A DNA stretch of 64,000 nt from assembly GCA_003241485.1 (NCBI GenBank), contig QFQD01000005.1, forward strand, positions 9,864 through 73,863, given 5' to 3'. The stretch is from Ancylobacter novellus. Its GTDB lineage: Bacteria > Pseudomonadota > Alphaproteobacteria > Rhizobiales > Xanthobacteraceae. The notes under the pieces are model-generated. The model was not told the DNA's origin. It did no database searches and saw nothing but the letters and a program-made list of their open reading frames with translations. Positions within the stretch are counted from its first letter, which is position 1. Each line of letters opens with the position of its first letter. This document shows positions 52,698 to 61,675 of this stretch, piece by piece. The translations under genes and the position numbers were made by a program.

Positions 52698-53813
52698 CTA
52701 GGCGGCCGCGCGGGCGGGTTCCGCCACGCGCGGGAAGAGGCTGCATTCGGCCGCGTCGACGGCGAGGAACACCTCGTCGCCGATGCCGAACTGTTCGAGC
52801 GGATGGGTCTGCGCGCGCAGCACCGTGCCGGTGGGCAGCTCGACCCAGTATTCCGAGAGGTTGCCGAGATAGGTGCGCTCGGTGATGCGGGCGCTGAGGC
52901 GGTGTTCCTCGCTGCGCGTGCGGGCGAGCCGCAGGTTCTCCGGCCGCACCGCGATGTCGATGGCATCGCCCGCCTTGAGGGTGGCGCGCTCCCCGCCGAA
53001 GCCGGGAAATTCCATGCCGTCGATAATCACCACCGGCGTGCCGCCCGCGCCGGCGCGCACCTCGCCCGGCAGGAAGTTCACGATGCCCATGAAGTCGGCG
53101 ACGATCTTGTTGGCGGGCCGGCGATAGACCTCGTCCGGCGTGCCGTATTGCTGCAGCTTTCCGCCATGCATCACCGCGATCTGGTCGGACAGCGCGAGCG
53201 CCTCTGCTTGGTCATGGGTGACGTAGACGAAGGTGATGCCGGTGCGGCGCTGCAACTGCTTCAGCTCGACGCGCATCTTCTCGCGCAGCTTGGCGTCGAG
53301 GTTGGAGAGCGGCTCGTCGAGCAGCAGGATGCCCGGCTCCACCACGAGGCTGCGCGCCAGCGCCACACGCTGCTGCTGGCCGCCCGACAATTCGTTGGGC
53401 AGGCGGTTCTCCAGCCCGCCGAGATTGACCAGGGCGAGGGTGTCGAGCACCTTCCGCCGCGCCTGTTCGGCCGGCACCTTGCGCAGCTTGAGCCCGAAGA
53501 CGACGTTCTCGAACACCGTCTTGTGCGGCCACACCGCGTAGTTCTGGAACACCATGCCCATGCCACGCCGGTCCGGCGGGGCGACGCCCTCCGGCGAGGA
53601 CACGACCGTATTGTCGACCCGGATGGTGCCGGTGTCCGGCGTGACATAGCCGGCGATCAGCCGCAGCGTGGTGGTCTTGCCGCAGCCCGAAGGGCCGAGC
53701 AGCGTCACGAACTGGTTGTCCTTGATCTCAAGGTCGAGGTCGCGCAGCGCGGCCATGCCCGAGTCTTTCCCGCCGTAGAATTTCGACAGGCCATTGATGC
53801 GGATGCCAGCCAT
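52698..53813 (-). CDS. ABC transporter ATP-binding protein (FbpC/PotA-like, TOBE domain)
   Basis: A 371-residue ATPase. Walker A is LLGPSGCGKTTTLRLIAGY, the signature is LSGGQQQRVALARSL, Walker B is ILLLDEPLSNLDAKL, and the switch is YVTHDQAEALALSD. The C-terminal TOBE domain includes IAVRPENLRLARTRSEEH. Its ATG shares one base with the stop of the fused permease. It serves the importer of this operon. Confidence 0.93.
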   Translation of the reverse strand: MAGIRINGLSKFYGGKDSGMAALRDLDLEIKDNQFVTLLGPSGCGKTTTLRLIAGYVTPDTGTIRVDNTVVSSPEGVAPPDRRGMGMVFQNYAVWPHKTVFENVVFGLKLRKVPAEQARRKVLDTLALVNLGGLENRLPNELSGGQQQRVALARSLVVEPGILLLDEPLSNLDAKLREKMRVELKQLQRRTGITFVYVTHDQAEALALSDQIAVMHGGKLQQYGTPDEVYRRPANKIVADFMGIVNFLPGEVRAGAGGTPVVIIDGMEFPGFGGERATLKAGDAIDIAVRPENLRLARTRSEEHRLSARITERTYLGNLSEYWVELPTGTVLRAQTHPLEQFGIGDEVFLAVDAAECSLFPRVAEPARAAA

Positions 53814-55555
53814 CAGCCCATAACTCCGGTGCGCGAATTGCTTGAATCGCCGGTCTTGAGGCCCAGCCGGCTCCCGCCGAAACGGCGGGCGATGGCGATG
53901 GCGACGGCGATGATGACCATGTTGACCATGGCGAGCGCGGCGACGGGCTCGGTGTAGCCGGTCTCGTAGAGGTTATAGACCGCGACCGCCAAGGTGATGG
54001 AGGTGGAGGAGAACAGCAGGATCGAGGCGGAAAGCTCCTGGATCACCGGCACGAACACCAGGAGCCAGCCGGCGAACAGGCCGGGCTTGATTAGCGGCAG
54101 GGTGATCTCCTTCATCGTCTGTCCCCAGGAAGCCCCGAGGATCTGCGCCGCTTCTTCGAGCGAGGGATCGATCTGCCGGAGCGAGGAATTCGCCGCCTGC
54201 ACGCCGAGCGGCACGTAGCGTCCGACATAGGCCAGTAGAAGGATGGCGAAGGTGCCGTAGAGGGCGATCGGCATGGCCAGCCAGAACTGCAGCAGCGCCA
54301 CCGCCATCACGATGCCCGGCAGGCCGAGCGGGATGAGCGAGGCGTAGTCGAGGAAGCGGCGCCCCGGCAGCTTGGTGCGGATGTCGATCCACGAGATGAT
54401 CGCGCCGAGCAACACGCACAGCGTGGCCGCGATGGTCGCCAGCATCAGGCTGTTCAGGATGGCGCGCCGCGTCACGTCATAGTCGATGAGCACGAAACGG
54501 TAATTCTCCAGCGTGAGGTTCTGCCAGAAATTCAGGCCCCACGATTTGGAAAAGGACACCGCAATCAGCGTGCCATAGGGCAGCAGGATGGCGACCACGA
54601 AGGTCAACACGCAGGCGCCGAACAGCACCCAGCGCCACGGCCCGAGATCCATCAGCTGCGGGCGCGCACCCTTGCCGGCCAGCGTCACGTAGGAACGGCG
54701 GGCGAGGAAGGAGCGCTGCAGATACAGCGCCGCCACGGTAATGGCGATGAACAGCAGCGACAGCGCCGAGGCGGTGCCGAGCTGCGGGGGATAGTCGAAC
54801 AGCGAGTAGATGCGCGTCGGCAGCGTCACGATGCGGCCGGGCAGGCCGATGATCGCCTGCGAGCCGAACAGCGCGATCGCGTTGACAAAGGCCAGCAGCG
54901 TTCCCGACAGCACCGCCGGTGCCACCAGCGGCAGGGTGATGGTGAGCGCGGTGCGCAGCTTCGAGGCGCCGAGGATCTGCGCGGCTTCCTCATAGGAGGC
55001 GTCGACCGATTGCAGCGCGCTGGAGGCCAGCAGATACACGAAGGGGAAGGTGTGCAGCACGGTCACGAAGACCAGGCCGCTCATGGTGAAGATGTTGAAG
55101 CCGAAGTTCAGCCCCAGCACCTCGCGCAGCACCACATTGATCAGCCCGGCATTCGGGCTGAACAGGTTGACGAAGGCGATGGCGGTGAGGAAGGGCGGCG
55201 ACAGATAGGACAGCGTCGCCGTGAGCTGGATCAGCCCCTTGCCCGGGACATTGGTGCGGCTGACCGCCCAGGCCAGCGGCACGCCGATGACCACGCTGAG
55301 CAGGCCGGTCCAGGCGCCGAGCAGGAGCGAATTGCCCAGTGCCCGCAGATAGGAGCGGCCCGACAGCGCCTCTGCGAAGAACTCGGTGGTGAAATGCCCG
55401 TCCTGCCAGACGCTCGCCAGCACCAGCGAGGCGACGGGCAGGATGACCAGAATGGTCAGCGCCACGATGGCGGCGCCAATCACCAGGTTTTCGAGACGCA
55501 GCCAGTTCGGCAAGCCGGCCGCGCGCGACGGGGTCGCGATCGTTACTAAAGCCAT
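53813..55555 (-). CDS. Fused ABC transporter permease (FbpB-type, two permease domains)
   Basis: A 580-residue protein in which two permease domains are joined. Domain 1 has the EAA loop YEEAAQILGASKLRTALTITLPLVAPAVL and domain 2 has SLEEAAQILGASWGQTMKEITLPLIKPGLF. About twelve transmembrane segments are visible. FbpB/AfuB-type iron, thiamine and phosphonate importers share this fusion. GGGAGGAAAC before the ATG at 55555 supports this start (MALVTIATPSRAAGLPNWLR). It lies 80 bp after the FAH-type gene. Confidence 0.93.
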   Translation of the reverse strand: MALVTIATPSRAAGLPNWLRLENLVIGAAIVALTILVILPVASLVLASVWQDGHFTTEFFAEALSGRSYLRALGNSLLLGAWTGLLSVVIGVPLAWAVSRTNVPGKGLIQLTATLSYLSPPFLTAIAFVNLFSPNAGLINVVLREVLGLNFGFNIFTMSGLVFVTVLHTFPFVYLLASSALQSVDASYEEAAQILGASKLRTALTITLPLVAPAVLSGTLLAFVNAIALFGSQAIIGLPGRIVTLPTRIYSLFDYPPQLGTASALSLLFIAITVAALYLQRSFLARRSYVTLAGKGARPQLMDLGPWRWVLFGACVLTFVVAILLPYGTLIAVSFSKSWGLNFWQNLTLENYRFVLIDYDVTRRAILNSLMLATIAATLCVLLGAIISWIDIRTKLPGRRFLDYASLIPLGLPGIVMAVALLQFWLAMPIALYGTFAILLLAYVGRYVPLGVQAANSSLRQIDPSLEEAAQILGASWGQTMKEITLPLIKPGLFAGWLLVFVPVIQELSASILLFSSTSITLAVAVYNLYETGYTEPVAALAMVNMVIIAVAIAIARRFGGSRLGLKTGDSSNSRTGVMG

Positions 55556-55635
55556 GTTTCCTCCCGGTGCCGGCGCAAGTTTTTTCTGCGCTTCGGCATG
55601 GATGTCGCCGCGCCCTTTGCGAGCGCGGCGTCGTG

Positions 55636-56496
55636 TCAGGCGAAGGGGTTGCTCAGCGTGCCAAGGCCGGTGATGGACATGGTGACGTTGTCGCCGGCCT
55701 TGAGGAATTTCGGCGGGTTGAAGCCGAGGCCGACCCCGGCCGGCGTGCCCGTGGCGATGAGGTCGCCGGGCACCAGCGTCGTCCCGGCCGAAATGGTCTC
55801 GATGAGGCCGGGAATGTCGAAGATGAGGTCGCGCGTATTGGCGTCCTGGCGCAGCTCGCCATTGACCCAGGTCTTCACCTGCAGGTTCTGCGCGTCCACC
55901 TCGTCCGCCGTGGTGATCCACGGGCCCATCGGGCAGAACGTGTCGAGCGCCTTGCCGAGGAACCACTGCTTGTGATTCTTCTGGCGGTCGCGGGCGGTCA
56001 CGTCATTGATGATGGTGTAGCCCCAGATGTGGTCGAGGGCCTTTTCGCGCGGAATGTCGCGCCCGCCCTTGCCGATGACGATGGTCAGCTCGACCTCGTA
56101 ATCGACCGCGCTGGTGACCCGCGGGTGGGTGTCGACCGCCGCGCCCGGCCCGATGACGCAGGTGCCCGGCTTGGTGAACACCGCCGGGTATTCGTCGATC
56201 TCGGCTCCCTTCACCGCGCCGGCCTCATAGCCGGAATTGGCGAACTCCTTGGCGTGGTCGCGATAGTTCTTGCCGACGCAGAAGATGTTGCGGGTGGGAT
56301 GGGGGATGGGGGCCAGCAGATGGACGTCGGAAAGGTCCATGCCGTTGCCGTTCATGCGGATGCGCGGGGCGATCTCGTCGAAACGGCGGATGAGGTCCAC
56401 CATGTCGGCGGCATCGACGGGGTAGATGCGCTCGGCGTCGGCATCAACGAGGCCGACCTGCTCGCGCCCGGCGTGGAAGAATGTCGCGAACTTCAT
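55636..56496 (-). CDS. Fumarylacetoacetate hydrolase family protein
   Basis: A 286-residue FAH-superfamily enzyme, start MKFATFFHAGREQVGLVDADAERIYPV. The metal and catalytic motifs are NIFCVGKNYRDHAKEF, DYEVELTIVIGKGGRDIPREKALDHIWGYTIINDVTARD and PGDLIATGTPAGVGLGFNPPKFLKAGD. Members act on 2-oxo acids: hydrolysis of acylpyruvates, decarboxylation of oxaloacetate or 4-oxalocrotonate, or hydration. It heads the leftward operon and has a GntR operator at 56510-56521, just upstream. Together with the alpha/beta hydrolase it suggests breakdown of an imported dioxo or aromatic ring-cleavage compound. Confidence 0.92.
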   Translation of the reverse strand: MKFATFFHAGREQVGLVDADAERIYPVDAADMVDLIRRFDEIAPRIRMNGNGMDLSDVHLLAPIPHPTRNIFCVGKNYRDHAKEFANSGYEAGAVKGAEIDEYPAVFTKPGTCVIGPGAAVDTHPRVTSAVDYEVELTIVIGKGGRDIPREKALDHIWGYTIINDVTARDRQKNHKQWFLGKALDTFCPMGPWITTADEVDAQNLQVKTWVNGELRQDANTRDLIFDIPGLIETISAGTTLVPGDLIATGTPAGVGLGFNPPKFLKAGDNVTMSITGLGTLSNPFA

Positions 56497-56509
56497 TTCT
56501 TGTCCTGGA

Positions 56510-56521
56510 TTGGTTGACCAA
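56510..56521. promoter_or_regulatory. GntR/FadR-type operator upstream of the FAH operon
   Basis: TTGGT-TG-ACCAA, an inverted repeat (part of the 14-bp perfect arms ATTGGT/ACCAAT), 13 bp upstream of the FAH start codon. It fits the FadR-subfamily form (T)GGT-N2-ACC(A) and has the same arms as the site at 56630-56641. Confidence 0.7.
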
Positions 56522-56629
56522 TTTGGCGTTTTATGCTGCCATTGGTTCAAAAGCTGCCAACCAGGTCAAGAGGTTTTCTTGCGAAAGCCCATCAAATCAT
56601 GGCAGATCGTCTTTACGGGATCGTGAGAA

Positions 56630-56641
56630 TTGGTATACCAA
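56630..56641. promoter_or_regulatory. GntR/FadR-type operator upstream of the GntR gene
   Basis: TTGGTATACCAA, a perfect 12-bp palindrome 26 bp upstream of the GntR start. The arms are identical to those of the site near the FAH gene, so both divergent promoters should be controlled together, including autoregulation. Confidence 0.75.
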
Positions 56642-56667
56642 ATACCTGATGCAGAAGAGTGGAGCGC

Positions 56668-57348
56668 ATGGATCGGGTTCTGGTTGACCGCAAACCGACG
56701 GCATTGGTTCAGGATTTCCTGAGCGGGGCCATCAACTCCGGCGCCTACCCGGCGGGTGCCAAGCTGCCGACCGAGCGCGCCATTGCGGAGGAGCTGGGCG
56801 TCCCGCGCTCGGCTGTGCGGGACGTGCTCTCGGTGCTGGAGGCGCAGGGCTGGATCGTGCGGATCACCGGCAGCGGCACCTATGTCGCCAAGCGCGAGGA
56901 GGCTGCGCCCGCGCCTTCCGTGCCGGCCGATGCGAGTCCGACGGAGATCATGGCCGCCCGCCTCCTCTTCGAGCCGCGCCTCGCGCAGCTGGTGGTGATG
57001 AATGCCAAGGCCGCCGATTTCGAGCGGATGGAGGAGTGCAACCGCCGCGGCGAGGCCGCCGACAGTTTCGAGGAATTCGAGCACTGGGACGCGATGCTGC
57101 ATAAGGTCATCGCCGAGGCGACGCATAACCCGCTCATCGTCGCGATCTACGCGACCATCACAGCGGCCCGCGAGCTGGCGGAATGGGGCGAGCTGAAACG
57201 GCTGAGCATCACCGCCGAGCGGCGTGACGCCTACCGGCAGGAGCATCGCGAGATCGTCGCCGCCTTGCGCGCCCGTGACGGCCGGGCGGCGGAAGCTGCG
57301 CTGGCTGCCCATCTCCTGCGCGTGCGGCGCAATCTGCTCGGCGAATAG
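56668..57348 (+). CDS. GntR family regulator, FadR subfamily (FCD domain)
   Basis: A 226-residue repressor. The winged helix is PTALVQDFLSGAINSGAYPAGAKLPTERAIAEELGVPRSAVRDVLSVLEAQGWIVRITGSGTYVA (about residues 10-75). The all-helical FCD effector domain includes the metal-binding acidic/His motif FEEFEHWDAMLHKVIAEATHNPLI (D-x3-H) and AYRQEHREIVAALRARDGRAAEAALAAHL. A GTG at 56659 could add three residues. It is divergent from the FAH-transporter operon across 171 bp that hold two matching operators. Effector is probably an organic acid of the pathway. Confidence 0.93.
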   Translation: MDRVLVDRKPTALVQDFLSGAINSGAYPAGAKLPTERAIAEELGVPRSAVRDVLSVLEAQGWIVRITGSGTYVAKREEAAPAPSVPADASPTEIMAARLLFEPRLAQLVVMNAKAADFERMEECNRRGEAADSFEEFEHWDAMLHKVIAEATHNPLIVAIYATITAARELAEWGELKRLSITAERRDAYRQEHREIVAALRARDGRAAEAALAAHLLRVRRNLLGE

Positions 57349-57444
57349 GCGCGTCCCGCGCCGGCACGGCGGCTCCCGGCTTGACGGGGAAGGGCTTCAA
57401 CGCTCCGATGCCGCGCCCCGAACGTGCAGCGAGACGTGTCCTCC

Positions 57445-58347
57445 ATGCGGTTGCCCTCGACCCAAGCCCTGCGTGCGCTTGAAGCCTTCGCCCGCTATGG
57501 CACCGTCTGGCAGGCAGCGACGGAACTGAACATCACCCGCAGCGCGGTTAGCCATCAGCTGCGCTTCCTCGAACAGGATCTCGGCTTCGCGCTGCTCCAG
57601 CGTGCCGGCAAGGGGGTGACGCTCACACCGCAGGGCCGGCGTTACGCCGCCGATGTGCGCACCGCGCTCGGCCTGCTCGCCGACGCTGCCGTGCAGTATG
57701 GCGAGCGCGGCCTGCTGCAGGGCGCCATCACGGTGAGTTCGACGCCCGGCTTCGCCTCGTTCTGGCTGTGCACGCATGTGGCCGAGTTCAAGCAGCTCTA
57801 TCCCGATGTGACGCTGCGCATCGTCACGCCGCAGCGGCTGGAGGATGTCGAGGCGTCCGGCGTCGATGCCTTCATTGCCTATGGCGACGGCGACTGGCCG
57901 CGCCACGCCGTGGAACTGCTGAGCGCGGTGGATTTCATGCCGGTCTGCAGCCCGGTGCTGCTCAACCAGCTCGGCGGCCTGAACGAGCCGGTCGATGTGT
58001 TCCGCTCGGTCCTGCTCCACCTCGATGGGCTCGGCGACTGGCTCACCTGGCTCGCGGCGTCCGGCGTGGTGGCGCCGCGCTTCGATCAGGGTGTGATCTT
58101 CTCGGACATGAATCTCGTGCTCGCGGCGGCGCTGGCCGGGCAGGGAATTGCGATCGGCGACAATTTCGTCTGCCATCACGCCATCGAGACGGGTCGTCTG
58201 GTGCGGCCCTTCGATCTCGCGATCCGCGCCACGCGGGCGTATTATTTCGTCACGCCGCGCGACCGGCCGGGCAATCCGGCGATAAAGGCCTTTTCCGACT
58301 GGATGAAGTCGCGCCTCGTGCAGACCGCCTCGGTGATGCATCCCTAG
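57445..58347 (+). CDS. LysR family transcriptional regulator (GcvA-like)
   Basis: A 300-residue LysR regulator starting MRLPSTQALRALEAFARYGTVWQAATELNITRSAVSHQLRFLEQDLGFALLQRAG (helix-turn-helix about 18-50). Its effector domain opens GAITVSSTPGFASFWLCTHVAEFKQLYPDVTLRIVTPQ. ATG 57445 matches the usual GcvA start; a GTG at 57424 would add seven residues, and neither has a strong ribosome-binding site. It lies 133 bp before the importer operon on the same strand and probably activates it. Confidence 0.9.
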   Translation: MRLPSTQALRALEAFARYGTVWQAATELNITRSAVSHQLRFLEQDLGFALLQRAGKGVTLTPQGRRYAADVRTALGLLADAAVQYGERGLLQGAITVSSTPGFASFWLCTHVAEFKQLYPDVTLRIVTPQRLEDVEASGVDAFIAYGDGDWPRHAVELLSAVDFMPVCSPVLLNQLGGLNEPVDVFRSVLLHLDGLGDWLTWLAASGVVAPRFDQGVIFSDMNLVLAAALAGQGIAIGDNFVCHHAIETGRLVRPFDLAIRATRAYYFVTPRDRPGNPAIKAFSDWMKSRLVQTASVMHP

Positions 58348-58480
58348 GCGACGCCGAACTGCTGCCCAGCATGGCGGCAATGGGGTGAATTTTCTTCACA
58401 CGAAACTGCATGATTCTTCATTTGAGGTGAGCAGAACGCGAGATTAGGATTTCTACTAATACAGGGAGCGCGCATCCAAC

Positions 58481-59563
58481 GTGACCACACGGGCTGTCGG
58501 GTTGCAGGCGATTGGGATCGGCAAATCCTTCGGGCACTTCGCTGCGCTGAAGGACATCACCATCGACGTCGCTCCCGGCGAGTTCCTGACCCTGCTGGGG
58601 CCTTCCGGTTCAGGCAAGACGACCTTCCTGATGGTGATCGCCGGCTTCCAGACCGCGACGACAGGGCGGCTGCTCGCCGACGGTGTCGACCTCACCCATC
58701 GCCGGGCCGAGGACCGCTCCTTCGGCATGGTGTTTCAGGGCTACGCGCTGTTCCCGCACAAGACCGTCGCGCAGAACATCGCCTTTCCCCTGCAGGTGCG
58801 CGGCGTGCCGCGTGAGGAGGTCGCCCGGCGGGTCGATGCCATCATCGCCCGGGTCGGCCTTGTCGGGCATGAGAACAAGCGGCCGGCCCAGCTCTCCGGC
58901 GGCCAGCAGCAGCGTGTGGCGCTGGCGCGTGCGCTGGTGTTCGAGCCGCCGGTGTTGCTGCTCGACGAGCCCTTCTCCGCGCTCGACAAGCATCTGCGCG
59001 GACGCATGCAGGAAGAGGTGGCGCGCCTGCATGGCGAGTTCGGCACCACCTTCGTCTTTGTCACGCACGACCAGAGCGAGGCGCTGTCGCTGTCCTCGCG
59101 CATCGCCATCTTCAATCATGGCAGCCTGCTGCAGGTCGGCGCGCCGCGCGACATCTATGAGCGCCCGTCCAGCCGCTTCGTCGCGGAGTTCCTCGGCGAG
59201 ATCAATCTGCTGCCGGTTGACGAGGTCGGCCATTGCTCGCTGGGCACCAGCGGCCTGTTCGAGGGCGCACGTCTGCGGGCGCCGCGCCACGAAGGCGTCA
59301 ATGGCCGCGCGGTGCTGGCGGTGCGGCCCGAGCACATGTCCGTCAGCGCCGAGCCGCCGGCGCAGGGCAACGGGGTTCCCGCCCGCCTTGCCGGCACCAC
59401 CTATCTCGGCTCCGCCATGCGCCTGGCCCTCGCCACGCGCAGCGGCACGCCGCTCACCGTGACCCTGCCGAGTGAAGCCGCCAACCGCGTCCTCAATCGC
59501 GGACCCGACTTCTGGGTCACCTGGTCTTTCGACAATGGCTTCCTTCTTCCAGAGCAAAGCTGA
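58481..59563 (+). CDS. ABC transporter ATP-binding protein (PotA-like)
   Basis: A 360-residue ATPase from a GTG start. Walker A is LLGPSGSGKTTFLMVIAGF, the Q loop is MVFQGYALFPHKTV, the signature is LSGGQQQRVALARALV, Walker B is VLLLDEPFSALDKHLR, and the switch is FVTHDQSEALSLSS. A C-terminal TOBE domain is present (LAVRPEHMSVSAEPPAQ). It opens the operon with a binding protein, two permeases, a desaturase-type enzyme and an isomerase. Confidence 0.92.
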   Translation: MTTRAVGLQAIGIGKSFGHFAALKDITIDVAPGEFLTLLGPSGSGKTTFLMVIAGFQTATTGRLLADGVDLTHRRAEDRSFGMVFQGYALFPHKTVAQNIAFPLQVRGVPREEVARRVDAIIARVGLVGHENKRPAQLSGGQQQRVALARALVFEPPVLLLDEPFSALDKHLRGRMQEEVARLHGEFGTTFVFVTHDQSEALSLSSRIAIFNHGSLLQVGAPRDIYERPSSRFVAEFLGEINLLPVDEVGHCSLGTSGLFEGARLRAPRHEGVNGRAVLAVRPEHMSVSAEPPAQGNGVPARLAGTTYLGSAMRLALATRSGTPLTVTLPSEAANRVLNRGPDFWVTWSFDNGFLLPEQS

Positions 59564-59581
59564 AAACAGCAGGAGCATGCC

Positions 59582-60697
59582 GTGAACGACGCATTCCAGA
59601 AAGACTGCCTCGATATCCTCGCGGCCAAGGCGGCCCGTGGAGAGATTAGCCGCCGCCGCTTCACCCAGCTCGCCGCCATGATCTTTGGCGGCGCGCCGCT
59701 GCTGCTGCGCTCCCCCGAGGCGCTGGCGCAGGTGCGCCAGCTCGTCCTCGTCAACTGGGGCGGCGACGCGCTGAAGGCTTATGACAAGGCCTATGGCCAG
59801 CCCTTCGAGAAGGCGACCGGCATTGTCGTCAAGGAGGACGGCACCGGTCCGACGGAAGGCGCCATCGCCGCGCAGTTCAAGAGCGGCAAGCCGACCTGGG
59901 ACATTGTGGACGCGGACCCGTTCTCGGCGATCTCGCTGGGCAAGCAGGGCATGATCGAGCCCATCGACTACAAGGTGGTCGACAAGTCGAAGATGCGCCC
60001 CGGCTTCGACTGGGAATATGCCGCCTCGACCTATTTCTTCTCCTATGTCATCGCCTATGACGCCAAGAAGTTCGGCGCCAATCCGCCGAAGTCCATGGCC
60101 GACTTCTTCGACACCAAGACGTTTCCGGGCAAGCGCACCATGTACAAATGGGGCGCGGGCATGTGGGAAGCGGCGCTGCTGGCCGACGGCGTGGCACCCG
60201 ACAAGCTCTACCCGCTCGACCTCAAGCGCGCTCATGCCAAGATCGCCGCGCTGAAGCCCGATGTCGTCGCCTATTGGGGCGGCGGCGCGGAGAGCCAGCA
60301 GCTCATGCTGGGCGGCGATGCGGCGATGGGGCTGATCTGGTCGACCCGCGCCTCGCTGATCGAGAAGGATTCCGGCGGGCAGATAAAGTTCACCTGGGAT
60401 CAGGGCATCCTCTCGCCCGGCGCGCTGGCGGTGATCAAGAACAACCCCGGCGGCAAGGAGAACGCGATGAAGTTCATCGCCTCGACCTCCGTGCCGGAGC
60501 GCCAGCTGGTGATGTTCGATATGCTGGGGCAGGGGCCGGCCAACCCGGCGACCGACGCGCTGATCCCGCCCGACCAGCGCCGCTACAACCCCGTCGATCC
60601 CGCCAACATGAAGACCCAGGTCGCGCTCGACATGCCCTGGTACGCCGACAATTACGGCGCAGCGCTCGACGAGTTCACCAAGGTGATCTCTGCGTAA
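59582..60697 (+). CDS. ABC transporter substrate-binding protein, PotD-like, Tat-exported
   Basis: A 371-residue binding protein from a GTG start with AGGAG 6 bp upstream. The N terminus carries a twin-arginine signal: GEISRRRFTQLAAMIFGGAP with SRRRF at about 23-27, cleaved after ALAQ near residue 50. Export of a folded, perhaps cofactor-bound, protein follows. The mature protein LVLVNWGGDALKAYDKAYGQPFEKATGIVVKEDGTGPTEG is of the spermidine/putrescine-type family. The ligand is not predictable. Three hairpins follow the stop. Confidence 0.9.
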   Translation: MNDAFQKDCLDILAAKAARGEISRRRFTQLAAMIFGGAPLLLRSPEALAQVRQLVLVNWGGDALKAYDKAYGQPFEKATGIVVKEDGTGPTEGAIAAQFKSGKPTWDIVDADPFSAISLGKQGMIEPIDYKVVDKSKMRPGFDWEYAASTYFFSYVIAYDAKKFGANPPKSMADFFDTKTFPGKRTMYKWGAGMWEAALLADGVAPDKLYPLDLKRAHAKIAALKPDVVAYWGGGAESQQLMLGGDAAMGLIWSTRASLIEKDSGGQIKFTWDQGILSPGALAVIKNNPGGKENAMKFIASTSVPERQLVMFDMLGQGPANPATDALIPPDQRRYNPVDPANMKTQVALDMPWYADNYGAALDEFTKVISA

Positions 60698-60719
60698 CCG
60701 CGCCATCGGCCTCTAACCT

Positions 60720-60794
60720 CCCTCTCCCCCTCGCGGGGAGAGGGAGCAGGTAACGACCCGCACCCTTTGGGAGGGCGGGAGAAAGCGGCCGCTT
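60720..60794 (+). repeat. Three intercistronic hairpins between binding-protein and permease genes
   Basis: CCCTCTCCCC (60720-60729), loop, GGGGAGAGGG (60735-60744), ten perfect pairs. A second imperfect stem joins CCCGCACCC and GGAGGGCGGG (about 60757-60779). A third is the palindrome AAGCGGCCGCTT (60783-60794). The first unit is a common intergenic motif in this bacterial order. They occupy most of the 138-bp gap. Confidence 0.7.
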
Positions 60795-60835
60795 CCCTAG
60801 GCGCCGCAACCCTTTAAACGCGAACCGGCACGACC

Positions 60836-61675
60836 ATGCGCAACCGTTCGGCATTCTGGCCCGCTCTCGCCTTGACGGCACCTCTGGTGCTGTTCCTGGC
60901 GTGCGCCTATGCCTTGCCGTTCCTCGGTGTCGCGCTGTGGAGCGTGACGCTGCCGGAAGTTGGCGTCGGCCAGTACCAGCGCCTGGTCGGCGACCCGCTG
61001 GTGCTGTCGGTGTTCACGCGCACCTTCCGCATCTGCCTCATCGTCACGGTCGTCGCGGTGGCCTGCGCCTATGCCGTCACTTATGTCTGGGTGCGCGGTT
61101 CGCGGCTGCAGCGGCGTCTCATCGAGATCTGCATCTTCGTGCCGTTCTGGATCTCGCTGCTGACGCGGGCCTTCGGATGGCTGGCGCTTCTATCCAATCG
61201 CGGCCTGTTCAACACCTGGCTGCAGGCTCTGGGCCTCATCGACAGCCCGCTGGCGCTGGTGCGCAACGAGCCGAGCGTGATCGCCGGCATGGTCCATGTG
61301 CTCATTCCCTTCGCCGTGCTGCCGCTCGCCTCGGCCATGCGCGCGGTGGATGAGCGCGTGCTGCTGGCCGCGCGCGGCATGGGCGCCTCACGTCTGCGCA
61401 TCTTCTGGTCGATCTTCCTGCCGCTCACGCTACCCGGCGTCATCGGCGCGACGCTGATCGTCTTCGTGTTCAGCCTCGGATTCTTCGTCACGCCGGCCAT
61501 CCTTGGCGGCGGCCGCTCCATCATGGTGGCGGAACTCGTTTATCTCCGCATGTTCCAGAGCCCGGACTGGGGCCTCGGGGCGGCGATCAGCGTGGCGCTC
61601 GTCGTCATCGTTGCCGGCCTGATGGCGCTGCTCTCGCGTTTCGCCGGGCTCGCATTGACGGGGAGCGCGAAATGA
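60836..61675 (+). CDS. ABC transporter permease (PotB-like)
   Basis: A 279-residue permease starting MRNRSAFWPALALTAPLVLFLACAYALPFLGVALWSV, with about six transmembrane helices and the EAA loop RVLLAARGMGASRLRIFWSIFLPLTLPGVI. It overlaps the second permease gene (ATGA). It forms part of the importer for the unknown ligand of this operon. Confidence 0.92.
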   Translation: MRNRSAFWPALALTAPLVLFLACAYALPFLGVALWSVTLPEVGVGQYQRLVGDPLVLSVFTRTFRICLIVTVVAVACAYAVTYVWVRGSRLQRRLIEICIFVPFWISLLTRAFGWLALLSNRGLFNTWLQALGLIDSPLALVRNEPSVIAGMVHVLIPFAVLPLASAMRAVDERVLLAARGMGASRLRIFWSIFLPLTLPGVIGATLIVFVFSLGFFVTPAILGGGRSIMVAELVYLRMFQSPDWGLGAAISVALVVIVAGLMALLSRFAGLALTGSAK

